Source of the DNA: Angustibacter luteus
GTDB taxonomy: Bacteria; Actinomycetota; Actinomycetes; Actinomycetales; Angustibacteraceae
Direction of reading: 5' to 3'
Length of the DNA: 64,000 nucleotides
Assembly: GCF_039541115.1 (NCBI RefSeq)
Contig: NZ_BAABFP010000004.1
Location: 504,335 to 568,334 of the forward strand
Positions 1 through 9,082 of this stretch are shown piece after piece (position 1 is the first letter of the stretch; each line of letters starts with the position of its first letter). A program made the translations under genes and the position numbers. The notes beneath the pieces are model-generated. The model did not search any database and was not told the origin of the DNA. It was given only the letters and a program-made list of their open reading frames with translations.

Positions 1-74
1 GCTCGATCTAGCCGCAGCCCGGCCGCTCAGCCAGCTGCGGAGCGCACGGGCTGCGTCACGACGATGATGGGGCG

Positions 75-449
75 ATGAACGAATCGACCAGTGCAGCACT
101 GCGGACCGCGCTCGCGTACTACGAGGCCTGGACCGGCCACGACTTCGACCGGGCCATGACCTTCATCGCCGACGACATCGTCTGCGACGCGCCAGCCGGT
201 CAGATCGTTGGCGCAGAGGCGTTCCGGGCCTTCATGGGCCCGTTCTCGCAGCTGGTGACGGCGTCCTCGATCATCGCGGCGCTCGGGGACGACGAGACTG
301 CCCTGCTCATGTACGACACCGCCACGAGACCGGTGCCGAACGCCCCCGGCGCCGAGCACCTCACGGTGGTGGACGGCGCGATCACGCACATCACCATCAT
401 CTTTGACCGGCAGCCGTTCACCGAGGCGCGGCAGCGCGCAGGGTCCTGA
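75..449 (+). CDS. SnoaL-like / NTF2-fold protein
   Basis: 124-residue protein with the layout of a SnoaL-like (NTF2 superfamily) domain: an N-terminal helix containing ALAYYEAWTGHDFDRAM, then a D-D-I-V-C-D strand and a C-terminal beta meander ending in THITIIFDRQPF. Members act as small cyclases, isomerases or stress-related binding proteins; the substrate cannot be told from sequence. The ATG follows a GGGG stretch about 5 bases upstream. Its last 32 bases overlap the end of the convergent hydrolase gene. The 74 bases before it hold no recognisable gene. Confidence 0.75.
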   Translation: MNESTSAALRTALAYYEAWTGHDFDRAMTFIADDIVCDAPAGQIVGAEAFRAFMGPFSQLVTASSIIAALGDDETALLMYDTATRPVPNAPGAEHLTVVDGAITHITIIFDRQPFTEARQRAGS

Positions 450-1365
450 GGATCTCGTCCCAGCGCGTGACCAGCGTGGCCAGGTGCGTCGTCCGCGCGT
501 GGACGACGAGCGTCGATCCCGCGATGTGCTCGGCCAGCCAACGGCCGTTGCGCGGCGGCGCATTGTCGTCGAGGTCGCCGTACCAGAGCCACGTCGGGCA
601 CTGCACCAGCTCGGGCCGGAGCTCCCACGCGCGGAACGCGATCGCGCCGTCGTGCAGGTAGCCCGCGGTCTGGGCCAGCGCCTCGCGGGCCGACGCGGCG
701 ACCTCCGCGGCCGGGCGGGCGGCGACCAGGACGGCGTCCGCCGGTGGCAGGGGTGCCGTCCACCTGGCGGCCAGCGCAGCATCGTCCGGGTCGCGCGGGT
801 CGACCGTCGCGACGTACGCCTCGAACTCCGGGCGCATCAGCTCGATCGCGTCGTCCACCGGCACCTGCGCCAGCCGGCGGACGAACGCCTGCTGCTCCGG
901 CGCCAGGTCGTCCCGGTGCCAGGGCGGATCGAGCTCCGGGACGACGGCTGGCGTGGCGATCGCGCCGGCCGCGAGCACCCGCTCGGGATGGCGAGCCGCG
1001 CACGCCAACGCGTACTGTCCGCCGATCGACATGCCCAGGACGGCGAAGCCTGCGATCCCGAGCAGGTCGGCCACGGCGACCGTGTCGTCTGCGACCGACG
1101 CGTGCCCGGACGGGTGGCCGGGCGCGGTCGCCGTCGAGAGCCCGTAGCCGGGACGGTTCACGGCGACGAGCCGGACGCCGGCCCGTTGCGCCGCTTCGGC
1201 GCCGGACCAGGCCGCGCGACGGGTGTCCGGGCAGCCGTGGAAGAACAGCACCGGCAGGCCGTCCGGGTCGCCGCCCTGCCAGAGCTGCGCCGTCCGGCCG
1301 TCGGGGAGCAGCACCGTCTCGCCGTCCGGTGCACTGGCCACCTGACCGTCCACCTGACTGTCCAC
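418..1365 (-). CDS. Alpha/beta hydrolase
   Basis: 315 aa, a typical length for the fold. HG at residues 43-44 is the oxyanion-hole motif and GMSIGG (nucleophile Ser113) is the nucleophile elbow; a late TTHLATL carries the likely catalytic His. N-terminal VLLPDGRTAQLWQ resembles proline iminopeptidase/epoxide-hydrolase-like members, but the substrate is unknown. Start GTG is chosen because AGGAGG lies 8 bases upstream (1374-1379); an ATG closer to it is out of frame. It begins 12 bases after the lysR stop, so both genes are probably one transcript. Confidence 0.85.
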   Translation of the reverse strand: MDSQVDGQVASAPDGETVLLPDGRTAQLWQGGDPDGLPVLFFHGCPDTRRAAWSGAEAAQRAGVRLVAVNRPGYGLSTATAPGHPSGHASVADDTVAVADLLGIAGFAVLGMSIGGQYALACAARHPERVLAAGAIATPAVVPELDPPWHRDDLAPEQQAFVRRLAQVPVDDAIELMRPEFEAYVATVDPRDPDDAALAARWTAPLPPADAVLVAARPAAEVAASAREALAQTAGYLHDGAIAFRAWELRPELVQCPTWLWYGDLDDNAPPRNGRWLAEHIAGSTLVVHARTTHLATLVTRWDEILRTLRAAAPR

Positions 1366-1377
1366 CGCGGCATCCTC

Positions 1378-2271
1378 CTACGCGGGAGCGTCCGGGTCGC
1401 GGGCGAGGTGATCGAGCAGGACGCGCACGGGCGGCCACTGCTCGCGCCCGCGCCGGGTCACCGCGTACACGCGCATCGTCACGGCCGGGTCGGTCAGCGG
1501 GAGGACGCGTACGCCGCGGCGGGTGGCGCGCCCGCGGGGCAGCAACCCGATGCCGTGGCCCGCCACGATGAGGTCCTCGACCATCTCCAGGCTGTCGATG
1601 CGGTGCGCGACCCGGGGGGTGAAGCCGGCCATCGACGCCAGGGTGCGGAGCACCTCCTCGTCCGCGGTGTTGCGGGAGTTCACGATCCAGTCGTGGTCGG
1701 CGTAGGTCGAGAACGGTTGCCGCCGGGCGGGCGACGGCACGGCCAGGCCCCACTGGAGGGTCCACAGCGGGCGAGCGGTCAGGTCGTTCCGTAGCGCCAC
1801 CGGTGCGAGGTTGTAGTCGTAGACGAGCGCGACGTCGACGTCGTCGCGGCCCAGCAGCTCGAGCGCCTCCAGCGGCTCGTACTCGCTCATCCGGACGTCG
1901 ACCCCGGGGTGGGTCGTGGCCAGCTCGACGATCGCCGGCAGCAGGGACCGCCTGATCGCGGTCGCGAAGCCGGCGACCCGGACGGCGCCCTCGGGCTCAC
2001 TGGCCGGGTCGAGGTCGCGGCGCGCCGCCTCGACGGCCGCGAGGATCGTCACCGCGTGGTCGGCGAGCCGCCGCCCGGCCGGTGTGAGGCGCACGCGCCG
2101 GCCGTCCGGCTCGACCAGCGCCGTGCCGACCTCCGTCGCCAGTGCCGCGATCTGCTGGGAGACGCTGGACGTGGTCAGGTCGAGCTCGTCCGCGACCTCG
2201 CGCATCGAGTCCAGCCGCGAGAGCTCGAGCAGCACCCGCAGGCGCCGGAGGTTCAGGTCGAGAACGTTCAT
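1378..2271 (-). CDS. LysR-family transcriptional regulator
   Basis: 297 aa. The N-terminal winged helix-turn-helix ([40 protein letters not shown], residues about 8-65) is followed by a LysR substrate-binding domain ([21 protein letters not shown], then [17 protein letters not shown]). A longer open frame exists upstream, but [12 protein letters not shown] is the family-typical start. It is divergent from an EamA exporter with 67 bases between start codons, which hold two related inverted repeats. The usual logic would be self-repression and ligand-dependent control of the exporter and of the downstream hydrolase (inference). Confidence 0.88.
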   Translation of the reverse strand: MNVLDLNLRRLRVLLELSRLDSMREVADELDLTTSSVSQQIAALATEVGTALVEPDGRRVRLTPAGRRLADHAVTILAAVEAARRDLDPASEPEGAVRVAGFATAIRRSLLPAIVELATTHPGVDVRMSEYEPLEALELLGRDDVDVALVYDYNLAPVALRNDLTARPLWTLQWGLAVPSPARRQPFSTYADHDWIVNSRNTADEEVLRTLASMAGFTPRVAHRIDSLEMVEDLIVAGHGIGLLPRGRATRRGVRVLPLTDPAVTMRVYAVTRRGREQWPPVRVLLDHLARDPDAPA

Positions 2272-2283
2272 GATTCGTGAACG
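2265..2283. promoter_or_regulatory. Probable LysR operator 1
   Basis: Perfect inverted repeat CGTTCA-N7-TGAACG overlapping the lysR start codon. It contains the T-N11-A spacing typical of LysR-type sites and shares its half-site with the second repeat 25 bases away. Confidence 0.6.
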
Positions 2284-2308
2284 GTACATCCAGGAAACTC
2301 GCGTGGAC

Positions 2309-2331
2309 GTGAACGGTGGCGTCGCGTTCAC
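2309..2331. promoter_or_regulatory. Probable LysR operator 2
   Basis: Perfect 7-bp inverted repeat GTGAACG-N9-CGTTCAC just upstream of the EamA gene start. The half-site matches operator 1 but in the opposite relative orientation (GAAC outside, GTTC inside versus the reverse). Confidence 0.55.
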
Positions 2332-2338
2332 TGGGTCC

Positions 2339-3229
2339 ATGACCGCGCTCGAGACCAGCACCAGCAGACCGGCGACGACGACCGCCCGCTCGTCGGCCCG
2401 GACCGGCGCCGGGATGGCGGTCACCTCGATGCTCTGCGTCCAGCTCGGGCTCGCCGCGTCGGTGCCGCTGATCGACGTGGTCGGCACGCAGGGGGCGGCG
2501 TGGCTGCGGCTGTCGTGGGCCGGCGTGCTGTTCCTGGTCATCGTGCGTCCGCGGTTCACGAGCTTCTCCCGCTCGGCCCTGCGCGCCGGCATCGCCCTCG
2601 GCGTGGTCACCGCCGGTCTCACGATGCTCTTCATGGCCGCGATCGCGCGGCTGCCGCTGGGCACCGCCAGCGCCCTGGAGTTCCTCGGACCGCTCGGCGT
2701 CGCGGCGTGGCGCAGCCGCGGAGCCGGCCGCGCGTGGGCCCTGCTGGCCGGCGTCGGCGTCGTCCTGCTGACCCAGCCCTGGACGGGCGAGGCCGACCTG
2801 GTGGGCGTCGCCTTCGCGCTCGGCGCGGCGGCCTGTTGGGCGGCCTACATCCTGCTCACCCAGCGGGTGGGCGACGAGGTCACCGGCATCGCGGGACTGT
2901 CGATCTCGATGCCCGTCGCGGCGCTGGTGGCGACCGTGGTCGCCGGCCCCGGCGTCCTGCCCCACCTGACGCCGCAGGTGCTCGCGCTCGGCCTCGGCCT
3001 GGCGGTCCTGCTGCCCGTGGTGCCGTTCACCCTCGAGCTGTTGGCGTTGCGGCGCCTCACCACCGCCGCGTTCGGGACCCTGATGAGCCTCGAACCCGCG
3101 ATCGCCGCGGTCATCGGCTTCCTCGTGCTGCGGCAGGCCCTGGACCTCCTGGCCGTCGCCGGCATCGCCCTCGTCGTCGCCGCCGGTATCGGGGCCGAAC
3201 GCGGCGGCGCCCGGGCGGGACACGTCTGA
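2339..3229 (+). CDS. EamA-family (DMT) transporter
   Basis: 296-aa membrane protein with about ten hydrophobic segments in two EamA repeats, e.g. [29 protein letters not shown]-like [36 protein letters not shown], and the C-terminal repeat ending [20 protein letters not shown]. The [12 protein letters not shown] and SLEPAIAA motifs are typical of RhtA-like amino-acid or metabolite exporters. ATG at 2339 gives the normal length; a longer in-frame reading upstream runs through the lysR gene and is rejected. It is divergently transcribed from the LysR gene that probably controls it. Confidence 0.88.
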   Translation: MTALETSTSRPATTTARSSARTGAGMAVTSMLCVQLGLAASVPLIDVVGTQGAAWLRLSWAGVLFLVIVRPRFTSFSRSALRAGIALGVVTAGLTMLFMAAIARLPLGTASALEFLGPLGVAAWRSRGAGRAWALLAGVGVVLLTQPWTGEADLVGVAFALGAAACWAAYILLTQRVGDEVTGIAGLSISMPVAALVATVVAGPGVLPHLTPQVLALGLGLAVLLPVVPFTLELLALRRLTTAAFGTLMSLEPAIAAVIGFLVLRQALDLLAVAGIALVVAAGIGAERGGARAGHV

Positions 3230-3344
3230 CGGTTCGCCCGGCCAGGGTTCACCGACCCGACGAGTTCCGTGCACGCCCCGTCCACGTTGTGCGGCCAGCA
3301 TCGGGCCGGAGCGTGCCAGCGGGGCGCGCAGGTCGGAGGACTCG

Positions 3345-4982
3345 ATGTCGTTGCGCGCCCGTCACCTCGCGCTGGTGCTGGTCCCCGTCACTGCGGCGGC
3401 GCTCGGGGCCGTGCCGGCCGCGGCGGTCTCACCGAAGGCACCGACCGGCCCCACCGCCCGAGCTGACGGGTACGTCGCGTTCGGCGGTCGCACCCTGACC
3501 CTGCCCGCGGCCCTCGGGGTGACGGCCAACGACCGGGTCGGCGCCGGCGGTGCGCGAACCGTCGTCCAGCACACCGACCCCGCGCACGGCAGCCTCGCGC
3601 TCGCCGCCGACGGCTCCCTGCGCTACCGCCCGGCGGCCGGGTTCCACGGCCGAGACACGTTCTCGTACACCATGACCGACGCGGTCAGCCTCTACCCCAC
3701 CCACCTGCCGGCGCTCGCCACCATCGACGGGACGACGCTCAGCGGCGGCGCGTACGGGTCCGGCCTCACCCCGGTACCCGGCGTCCGGAACGAGTTCTAC
3801 GGTCTCACCGACCGCGGCCCGAACGTGGACGGCCCCGGCGGGGTGAAGGTCGAGCCGCTGCCGTCGTTCACCCCGGCCATCGGCCGGTTCCGGCTGGTCT
3901 CCGACGCGCTCGGCACCCGTGCCCAGCTCGTCCGCAGCATCACGCTCAAGGCGGCGGACGGCAGCCCGTACAACGGCCAGGTGAACGCGCTGGCCAACAC
4001 CGGCGAGACGATCCTGGACCGGGACGGGGCGGTCCTTCCCGCGTCGGCCAACGGCTACGACCCCGAGGGCCTGGTCGCGCTGCGGGACGGCACGTTCTGG
4101 GTCTCGGACGAGTACGGGCCGTTCATCACCCACGTCGACGCGAACGGCCGGGCGATCGAACGCCTCTCGCCGTACGACGGGTCGCTGCCCCGCGAGCTCG
4201 CGAACCGGGTGCCCAACAAGGGCATGGAGGGTCTGACGATCACCCCGGACGGGCGCACGCTCGTCGGCATTATGCAGAACGCCCTGCAGGCGCCGGACGT
4301 GACGGGCAAGACCGGCTCCTACCCGGTCATCCGGATCGTCACCGTCGACCTGCGCACCCGCGCCCAGCACGAGTACGTCTACCTGCTGGATGACCCGCAG
4401 ACCACCAACTCCGGGGTCAGCGAGATCACGGCGCTCAGTGCCACGACGTTCCTGGTCGACGAGCGCGACGGACTGCTGGAGCCCGGCGCCTACAAGAAGC
4501 TGTGGAAGATCGACCTCGCCGGTGCGACGGACGTCGGGCCGGCCACGACCGCGGGGACGTACGACGTCGCCGAGGGCGGTCTGGTTGCGGGCGGCGGCTC
4601 GCTGGAGAAGCTCGTCGGCAAGGCCACCACCGCTGCGGCCCAGGAGACCCTGGCCGGCGTCGGGGTCACGCCGGTCCGCAAGACCCCCGGGCTGGACCTC
4701 GGCGCCCTGGTGAGCGGGCTCGACCCGTCCGGCGGCTTCTTCGGCCACGACAAGGTCGAGGGCGTCACCACCGTCGACGGCGGCCGCACGCTGGTGATCA
4801 GCAACGACAGCGACTTCGGCATCGACGCCGTCACCACGGACGCGCCGCCGTTCGGGCTGCACGCCAAGGTGTTGCCGAACGGCACCCAGGACGACGGGGA
4901 GTACCTCGCGGTCGACACGACGCGGCTGGTCGGTGGCGCCGCGCGCACGAGCACCGCGACCGTGACGATCTACGTCCCGTAG
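3345..4982 (+). CDS. Secreted phytase-like esterase with cadherin-like N-terminal domain
   Basis: 545 aa. A signal peptide (RARHLALVLVPVTAAALGAVPAAA, cut after AAA) is followed by a Big/cadherin-like repeat (about residues 40-110: VTANDRVGAGGARTVVQHT...GHDTFSYTMTD-type) and by the 'esterase-like activity of phytase' domain, recognisable by GLTDRGPNVDG, GYDPEGLVALRDGTFWVSDEYGPF, NKGMEGLTITPDGRTLVG and HDKVEGVTTVDGGRTLVISNDSDFG. Family members are predicted secreted beta-propeller esterases or phosphatases. GGAGG sits 5 bases before the ATG. It converges with the kinase gene with only 6 bases between the stops. Confidence 0.88.
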   Translation: MSLRARHLALVLVPVTAAALGAVPAAAVSPKAPTGPTARADGYVAFGGRTLTLPAALGVTANDRVGAGGARTVVQHTDPAHGSLALAADGSLRYRPAAGFHGRDTFSYTMTDAVSLYPTHLPALATIDGTTLSGGAYGSGLTPVPGVRNEFYGLTDRGPNVDGPGGVKVEPLPSFTPAIGRFRLVSDALGTRAQLVRSITLKAADGSPYNGQVNALANTGETILDRDGAVLPASANGYDPEGLVALRDGTFWVSDEYGPFITHVDANGRAIERLSPYDGSLPRELANRVPNKGMEGLTITPDGRTLVGIMQNALQAPDVTGKTGSYPVIRIVTVDLRTRAQHEYVYLLDDPQTTNSGVSEITALSATTFLVDERDGLLEPGAYKKLWKIDLAGATDVGPATTAGTYDVAEGGLVAGGGSLEKLVGKATTAAAQETLAGVGVTPVRKTPGLDLGALVSGLDPSGGFFGHDKVEGVTTVDGGRTLVISNDSDFGIDAVTTDAPPFGLHAKVLPNGTQDDGEYLAVDTTRLVGGAARTSTATVTIYVP

Positions 4983-4988
4983 CGGCGG

Positions 4989-6179
4989 TCAGGGCTTCTT
5001 GGCGGGGTGCTTCGGCGGCTTCGGCGCTTTGGCCTTGTGGGGCTTGGCCGCGGGCTTGGGTGCGGGCTTGACCTTGGTCGTGGTCGACGCGTTGGTGGCG
5101 CGGGTCCGCGTCGCCGTCGGGGAGGGGCTGTGCGTCGTCCGCGTGGAGGTGGCCGCTGCCGGACGCGGGCTGGCGGAGACGGTCGGTCGGTCGACGCTGG
5201 CGGCGGGGTCGTTGCCGCCGAGCCCGACCGCCACGGCGACGACACCGGCGACGGCGACCGTCGCGGCACCGACCAGCGCCGCCGGCCGTCGCGACCGCCC
5301 ACCCGCGGGCGCGGGCTCCGTGACGATCGGCGGAAGGACGGCAGTAGGCGGTGGCAGGACCGGCGCCTGGTCCGTGGACGACGTCCACGCCGCGATCTCG
5401 GCCGCCGATGGCCGCATGGCGGGGTCCTTGGCGAGGAGCCGGAGGGTCAGCGCCTCGACCGGGGAGCCCATCAGCTCGGGGAGGACCTGGCCAGGACGCA
5501 CCGGTACGGCCTGCACGTGCTGGTAGGCCACCCCGGCCGGGCTGTCGGCCCGGAACGGCGTCACCCCGGTCACGAGCTGGTAGAGCACGCACCCCAGCGA
5601 GTAGACGTCGGACGCCGACGTCGCCGGGCCACCCTGCGCCCGCTCGGGTGCGAGGTAGTGGCTGGTGCCGAGGATCTCCCCGGTGGACGTCAACGCGAGG
5701 GCCGGGTCGTCGACGAGTCGCGCGATCCCGAAGTCGGCGACCTTGACGGTGCCGTCGGCCGCCAGCAGGAGGTTCCCCGGCTTGACGTCCCGATGGATCA
5801 CGCCCTGCGCGTGCGCGGCCGCCAGCCCAGCGGCAGCCTGCGCCACCACGGTCATCGCCCGCTCCGGCGCCATGGCGCCGTTGAGGGCCGTCTCACGGGC
5901 CAGGTCGTGCCCGGCGACCAGCTCCATCACCAGGAACCCGTGGTCACCGGACGTGCCGAAGTCGTGCACCGTCACGACGTTCGGGTGGCTCAGTCGCGCG
6001 GCCGCCTGCGCCTCGACGCGGAACCGACCTGCTGCCTGCTCGCCATCACCCGTGCGCAGCATCAGCTTGACCGCGACGGTTCGTCCCAGCACGGCGTCCG
6101 TCGCCGACCAGACCTCGCCCATGGCGCCTCGGCCCAGGCGTTCTACCAGCAGGTAGCGGTCGGCCAGCAGTTCCGTCAC
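4989..6179 (-). CDS. Membrane-anchored Ser/Thr protein kinase (PknB-like)
   Basis: 396 aa from a GTG start (VTELLADRYLLVERLGRG). Complete Hanks kinase motifs: glycine loop LGRGAMGEVW, VAIK-type AVKLML, catalytic HRDVKPGNLL, DFG and APERAQGG. A single transmembrane segment follows (around residue 300, AALVGAATVAVAGVVAVAVGLGG), then a Thr/Ser-rich outside tail and a Lys/Pro/Ala-rich end (AKAPKPPKHPAKKP). No PASTA or other sensor domain is present, so the outside signal is unknown. A longer in-frame reading to 6389 lacks any conserved sequence and would run over the repeats at 6256-6310. Confidence 0.9.
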   Translation of the reverse strand: MTELLADRYLLVERLGRGAMGEVWSATDAVLGRTVAVKLMLRTGDGEQAAGRFRVEAQAAARLSHPNVVTVHDFGTSGDHGFLVMELVAGHDLARETALNGAMAPERAMTVVAQAAAGLAAAHAQGVIHRDVKPGNLLLAADGTVKVADFGIARLVDDPALALTSTGEILGTSHYLAPERAQGGPATSASDVYSLGCVLYQLVTGVTPFRADSPAGVAYQHVQAVPVRPGQVLPELMGSPVEALTLRLLAKDPAMRPSAAEIAAWTSSTDQAPVLPPPTAVLPPIVTEPAPAGGRSRRPAALVGAATVAVAGVVAVAVGLGGNDPAASVDRPTVSASPRPAAATSTRTTHSPSPTATRTRATNASTTTKVKPAPKPAAKPHKAKAPKPPKHPAKKP

Positions 6180-6255
6180 CCGGTCATGGTGCTGGGGACC
6201 GTCCGGGATCGCCAGTTGGATCAAGCAAGCCCGCTCGCGGGCCACGCGCTCACCA

Positions 6256-6310
6256 GATAGCGGGATATCGGGGCTCAAAGAGGCCGTTTGACGCCGGATA
6301 GCGGGACATC
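6256..6310. repeat. Dispersed repeat family A, copy 1 (direct pair)
   Basis: GATAGCGGGATATC (6256-6269) and GATAGCGGGACATC (6297-6310) are near-identical direct copies 41 bases apart. The same sequence forms the right arm of the hairpins at 32886-32940 and 52126-52190. Here it lies in the 148-base gap between two genes on the minus strand, upstream of the kinase. Confidence 0.75.
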
Positions 6311-6327
6311 TGGGGTGCGCGGCGGGC

Positions 6328-7038
6328 CTACGAGGCGAGGTAGACGGTGCTGGCGGAGGGCTCGCGGGTGTAGAAGTTCGGGAACTCAACGACGTCCGCG
6401 CGCGCCTGACCGAACACCTTGCGCAGGGTGGCGAGGAAGTCCACGTCCGGCGCGCCGTCCGCCCACAGGCCGAAGATGCCGCCCGGGCGCAGCAGCTCCA
6501 CCAGCCGGCCGAGGCCGTCGCGGGTGTAGAACGCCGCGTGGCTGGGGTGCAGGACGTGCCGGGGCGAGTGGTCGACGTCGAGCAGGACGACGTCCCACTG
6601 GCGACCCGGAACGGCTGGGTCGAAGCCGGTGCCCGACGCGACCAGGGCGAAGAAGTCGGCGTGCAGCAACGTGGTCCGCGGGTCGGCGTCCAGCTCGGCG
6701 CCGCCGGGTACCAGGTCGCGCACGTGCCAGTCGATGACGTCGGGCAGTGCCTCGACGACCGTCAGCGCGCTCACGCGGGGGTCTTCGAGCGCCGCCCGCG
6801 CGGTGTAGCCCAGTCCGAGCCCACCGACCACGACGTCCAGGCTCCGGTCGGACGCCTCGCCGAGCCCACGACGCGCCAGCTCGACCTCGGCCACGGTGAA
6901 CAGGCTCGACATGAGGAACTCGTCCCCGAGCTTGACCTCGTACACGTCCACGCCCAGCGACGGCTCGACCCGTCGGCGCAGGCTGATCGCGCCCATCGCG
7001 GTCTCCCGCCAGGCCAGCTCCTCGAACCGCGCGCTCAC
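6328..7038 (-). CDS. Spermidine synthase-like SAM-fold protein
   Basis: 236 aa. The SAM-binding core reads SLDVVVGGLGLGYTARAAL (glycine-rich loop), TVVEALPDVIDWH and ADFFALV...WDVVLLDVDHSP, the pattern of spermidine synthase-type methyltransferase folds. The polyamine-synthase signature is only partly kept, so the real substrate is unclear; many actinobacterial members of this group are uncharacterised. The GTG start is preceded by GGGAG. The C-terminus ends FYTREPSASTVYLAS. Confidence 0.78.
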   Translation of the reverse strand: MSARFEELAWRETAMGAISLRRRVEPSLGVDVYEVKLGDEFLMSSLFTVAEVELARRGLGEASDRSLDVVVGGLGLGYTARAALEDPRVSALTVVEALPDVIDWHVRDLVPGGAELDADPRTTLLHADFFALVASGTGFDPAVPGRQWDVVLLDVDHSPRHVLHPSHAAFYTRDGLGRLVELLRPGGIFGLWADGAPDVDFLATLRKVFGQARADVVEFPNFYTREPSASTVYLAS

Positions 7039-7155
7039 CCTCAGGCTCCCGTCTGCCACCCCCAGTAGGCCACGCCGCTCCCGCCCACGCACGACAGTCG
7101 CCGCACTAGGGTCGTGGCGAGCACACCTCCCCTCCCCAACGACGAGGAGCGCGCC

Positions 7156-7584
7156 ATGGACTGGACCCTCGAAGTCGTCCTCCTGCCGGTGAGCGACATC
7201 GACCGCGCGGTGGCCTTCTACCGCGACCAGGTCGGGTTCCACCTCGACCACGACACCACGAACGAGCACATGCACGTCGTCCAGCTCACCCCGCCCGGCT
7301 CAGGTTGCTCGATCGTGATCGGCGACCTGCCCAGCCAGACCGAGATGGCACCCGGGTCGATGCGCGGGCTGCAGCTCGTGGTGTCCGATGCGCAGGCTGC
7401 CCGCCAGCACCTGGTGGACCACGGCGTCGAGGCCAGCGAGATCACGGTGTTCGACGAGCGGGACGGTGGCACGTTCTTCGGCTTCGCCGACCCGGACGGC
7501 AACACGTGGGCCGTGCAGCAGCTCAAGGTGCGCGCGGACAAGCCGCTGATCCCGCTGGACGCACGCGGTCGCTTCGGGGAGTAG
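7156..7584 (+). CDS. VOC-family (glyoxalase-like) protein
   Basis: 142 aa with two beta-alpha-beta-beta-beta modules: LEVVLLPVSDIDRAVAFYRDQVGFHLDHD at the N-terminus and GLQLVVSDAQAARQHLVDHGVE followed by FFGFADPDGNTWAVQQ at the C-terminus, the signature of vicinal-oxygen-chelate proteins such as glyoxalases and bleomycin-resistance proteins. GAGGAG precedes the ATG by 7 bases. It is divergent from the spermidine synthase-like gene. The substrate is not predictable. Confidence 0.88.
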   Translation: MDWTLEVVLLPVSDIDRAVAFYRDQVGFHLDHDTTNEHMHVVQLTPPGSGCSIVIGDLPSQTEMAPGSMRGLQLVVSDAQAARQHLVDHGVEASEITVFDERDGGTFFGFADPDGNTWAVQQLKVRADKPLIPLDARGRFGE

Positions 7585-7605
7585 AGCCGGACAAATCGGC
7601 GGGGC

Positions 7606-7621
7606 TCGAACACGTGTTCGA
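7606..7621. promoter_or_regulatory. LexA (SOS) box
   Basis: Perfect 16-bp palindrome TCGAACACGTGTTCGA, which fits the LexA consensus of actinobacteria and Bacillus (CGAAC-N4-GTTCG). It lies 20 bases before the start codon of the small gene at 7642 and 21 bases after the stop of the VOC gene. Confidence 0.85.
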
Positions 7622-7641
7622 TTGTCTGCCATGCTGGGTCG

Positions 7642-7926
7642 ATGGCCGCGACGCCCCTCCCCCGTCGAGGACCCTCCCTCGACGAGCGGTCCCGGGCGAC
7701 CGGCATCGGCACCGGTCAGCCGGCTCCGGCGAGGTGGTCCCCGCGACACTGCTGGGTCGAGGGTCACCACGGCTGGCCCGGTCGCTGGCCGGGCGTGATC
7801 CTGGAGTGGCGCCAGCTGGACGAGGGCTGGCAGGGCCGGGTGGCCTTCGTCCTCGTACTGGGGCGTGAGGTGTGCCTGGTCGAGTCCTGGTTGGACGCCG
7901 ACGTGCTGAGACCCACGGCAGGATGA
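7642..7926 (+). CDS. Small SOS-controlled protein of unknown function
   Basis: 94 aa, not recognised as a named family. The C-terminal half, from RHCWVEG through [12 protein letters not shown] and [10 protein letters not shown] to [12 protein letters not shown], looks like a compact beta-rich domain rich in Trp and charged residues; the N-terminal 30 residues are basic and Pro/Ser-rich, probably flexible. Its start is 20 bases downstream of a perfect LexA box, so it is very likely induced by DNA damage (inference). It ends 4 bases before the CoA transferase start, so the SOS promoter may read into that gene. Confidence 0.7.
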   Translation: MAATPLPRRGPSLDERSRATGIGTGQPAPARWSPRHCWVEGHHGWPGRWPGVILEWRQLDEGWQGRVAFVLVLGREVCLVESWLDADVLRPTAG

Positions 7927-7930
7927 GCCC

Positions 7931-9082
7931 GTGAACCTTCCCCTCGGGAGCGGCCCGCTGGCCGGCGTCCGCGTCGTCGAGCTCGGCGGCATCGGACCCG
8001 GCCCCTTCTGCGGCATGCTGCTCGCCGACCTCGGGGCCGACGTGATCCGGCTCGAACGACCGGCGGACGTCGGAAGGGCGAGCGAGCACCCGGTGGTGCA
8101 CCGCGGGCGGCGATCAGTGGCGCTCGACCTCAAGTCGGAGGACGGGATCGCCGCTGCGCTCCGGGTCGTGGACACTGCCGACGCGCTGATCGAAGGCTTC
8201 AGACCCGGTGTGGCGGAACGAATCGGGCTCGGACCCGACGTGTGCCTGGCCCGCAACCCGCGGCTCGTGTACGGCCGGATGACCGGCTGGGGCCAGGACG
8301 GACCGCTCGCCCAGCAGCCGGGCCACGACATCAACTACATCGCCCTCGCTGGCCTGCTCGGCGCCCTCGGCCACCCCGACCGGGAGCCGCTCCCTCCGCT
8401 GAACCTGGTGGGAGACATGGGCGGTGGCGGGCTCCTGCTCGCGCTCGGCCTGGTCGCCGGCGTTCTCAGCGCCCGGACGACGGGGGTCGGGCAGGTCGTG
8501 GACGCCGCCATGACGGACGGCACGGCGATCCAGCTCGCGCTGGTGCACGGGCTGCTCGCTCGCGGGCTGTGGGCGGACCAGCGCGGCGGCAACCTGTTCG
8601 ACGGGTCCGCGCCGTTCTACCGGACCTACCGCTGCGCCGACGGCGGCTTCGTCGCGGTCGGTGCCATCGAGGCGCCGTTCTACGCGGCGCTGCTGGCCGG
8701 GTTGGGCCTGCAGGACGACCCGCTGTTCGCCACCCAGTTCGACACCTCGGCCTGGCCCGAGATGTCGGCGCGTCTCGCCGATGGGTTCAGCACCCGAGCC
8801 CGCGACGACTGGGCCGCCCACTTCGGCGACCTCCCGGCCTGCGTCACGCCGGTGCTGTCGTTCGCCGAGGCCGCCGACCACCCGCACCACCTGGCCCGTG
8901 GCACCTTCACGGAGCAGCACGGCTACCTCGAGGCCGCCCCGGCCCCGCGCTTCTCGGTCACACCCGCCGGCCCGGTCGCCGCGCCACCGGCGATCGGCGA
9001 GCACACCGTCGAGGTGCTGCGCGAGGCCGGGCTCGACGACGATTCGATCGCGCGTGCCACCCGTGCCTACCCTCGTCGGTGA
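7931..9082 (+). CDS. CaiB/BaiF CoA-transferase family, alpha-methylacyl-CoA racemase-like
   Basis: 383 aa. [35 protein letters not shown] at the N-terminus and the [15 protein letters not shown] / [15 protein letters not shown] blocks are diagnostic of family III CoA transferases; [14 protein letters not shown] matches the racemase branch, whose catalytic Asp lies in the HD-I-N-Y motif. The likely reaction is epimerisation of 2-methylacyl-CoA in branched fatty-acid or sterol breakdown. GTG start, 4 bases after the previous gene; the TGA stop overlaps the next gene's ATG by one base. Confidence 0.88.
   Translation: MNLPLGSGPLAGVRVVELGGIGPGPFCGMLLADLGADVIRLERPADVGRASEHPVVHRGRRSVALDLKSEDGIAAALRVVDTADALIEGFRPGVAERIGLGPDVCLARNPRLVYGRMTGWGQDGPLAQQPGHDINYIALAGLLGALGHPDREPLPPLNLVGDMGGGGLLLALGLVAGVLSARTTGVGQVVDAAMTDGTAIQLALVHGLLARGLWADQRGGNLFDGSAPFYRTYRCADGGFVAVGAIEAPFYAALLAGLGLQDDPLFATQFDTSAWPEMSARLADGFSTRARDDWAAHFGDLPACVTPVLSFAEAADHPHHLARGTFTEQHGYLEAAPAPRFSVTPAGPVAAPPAIGEHTVEVLREAGLDDDSIARATRAYPRR

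Noticed and set aside
1..74. End of an upstream gene at the left edge
   Set aside because: Too short to judge; no recognisable coding sequence.
7631..7641. ATG at 7631 as start of the LexA-controlled gene
   Set aside because: It is in a different frame from the 94-aa reading and leads into Arg/Pro-rich shadow sequence.
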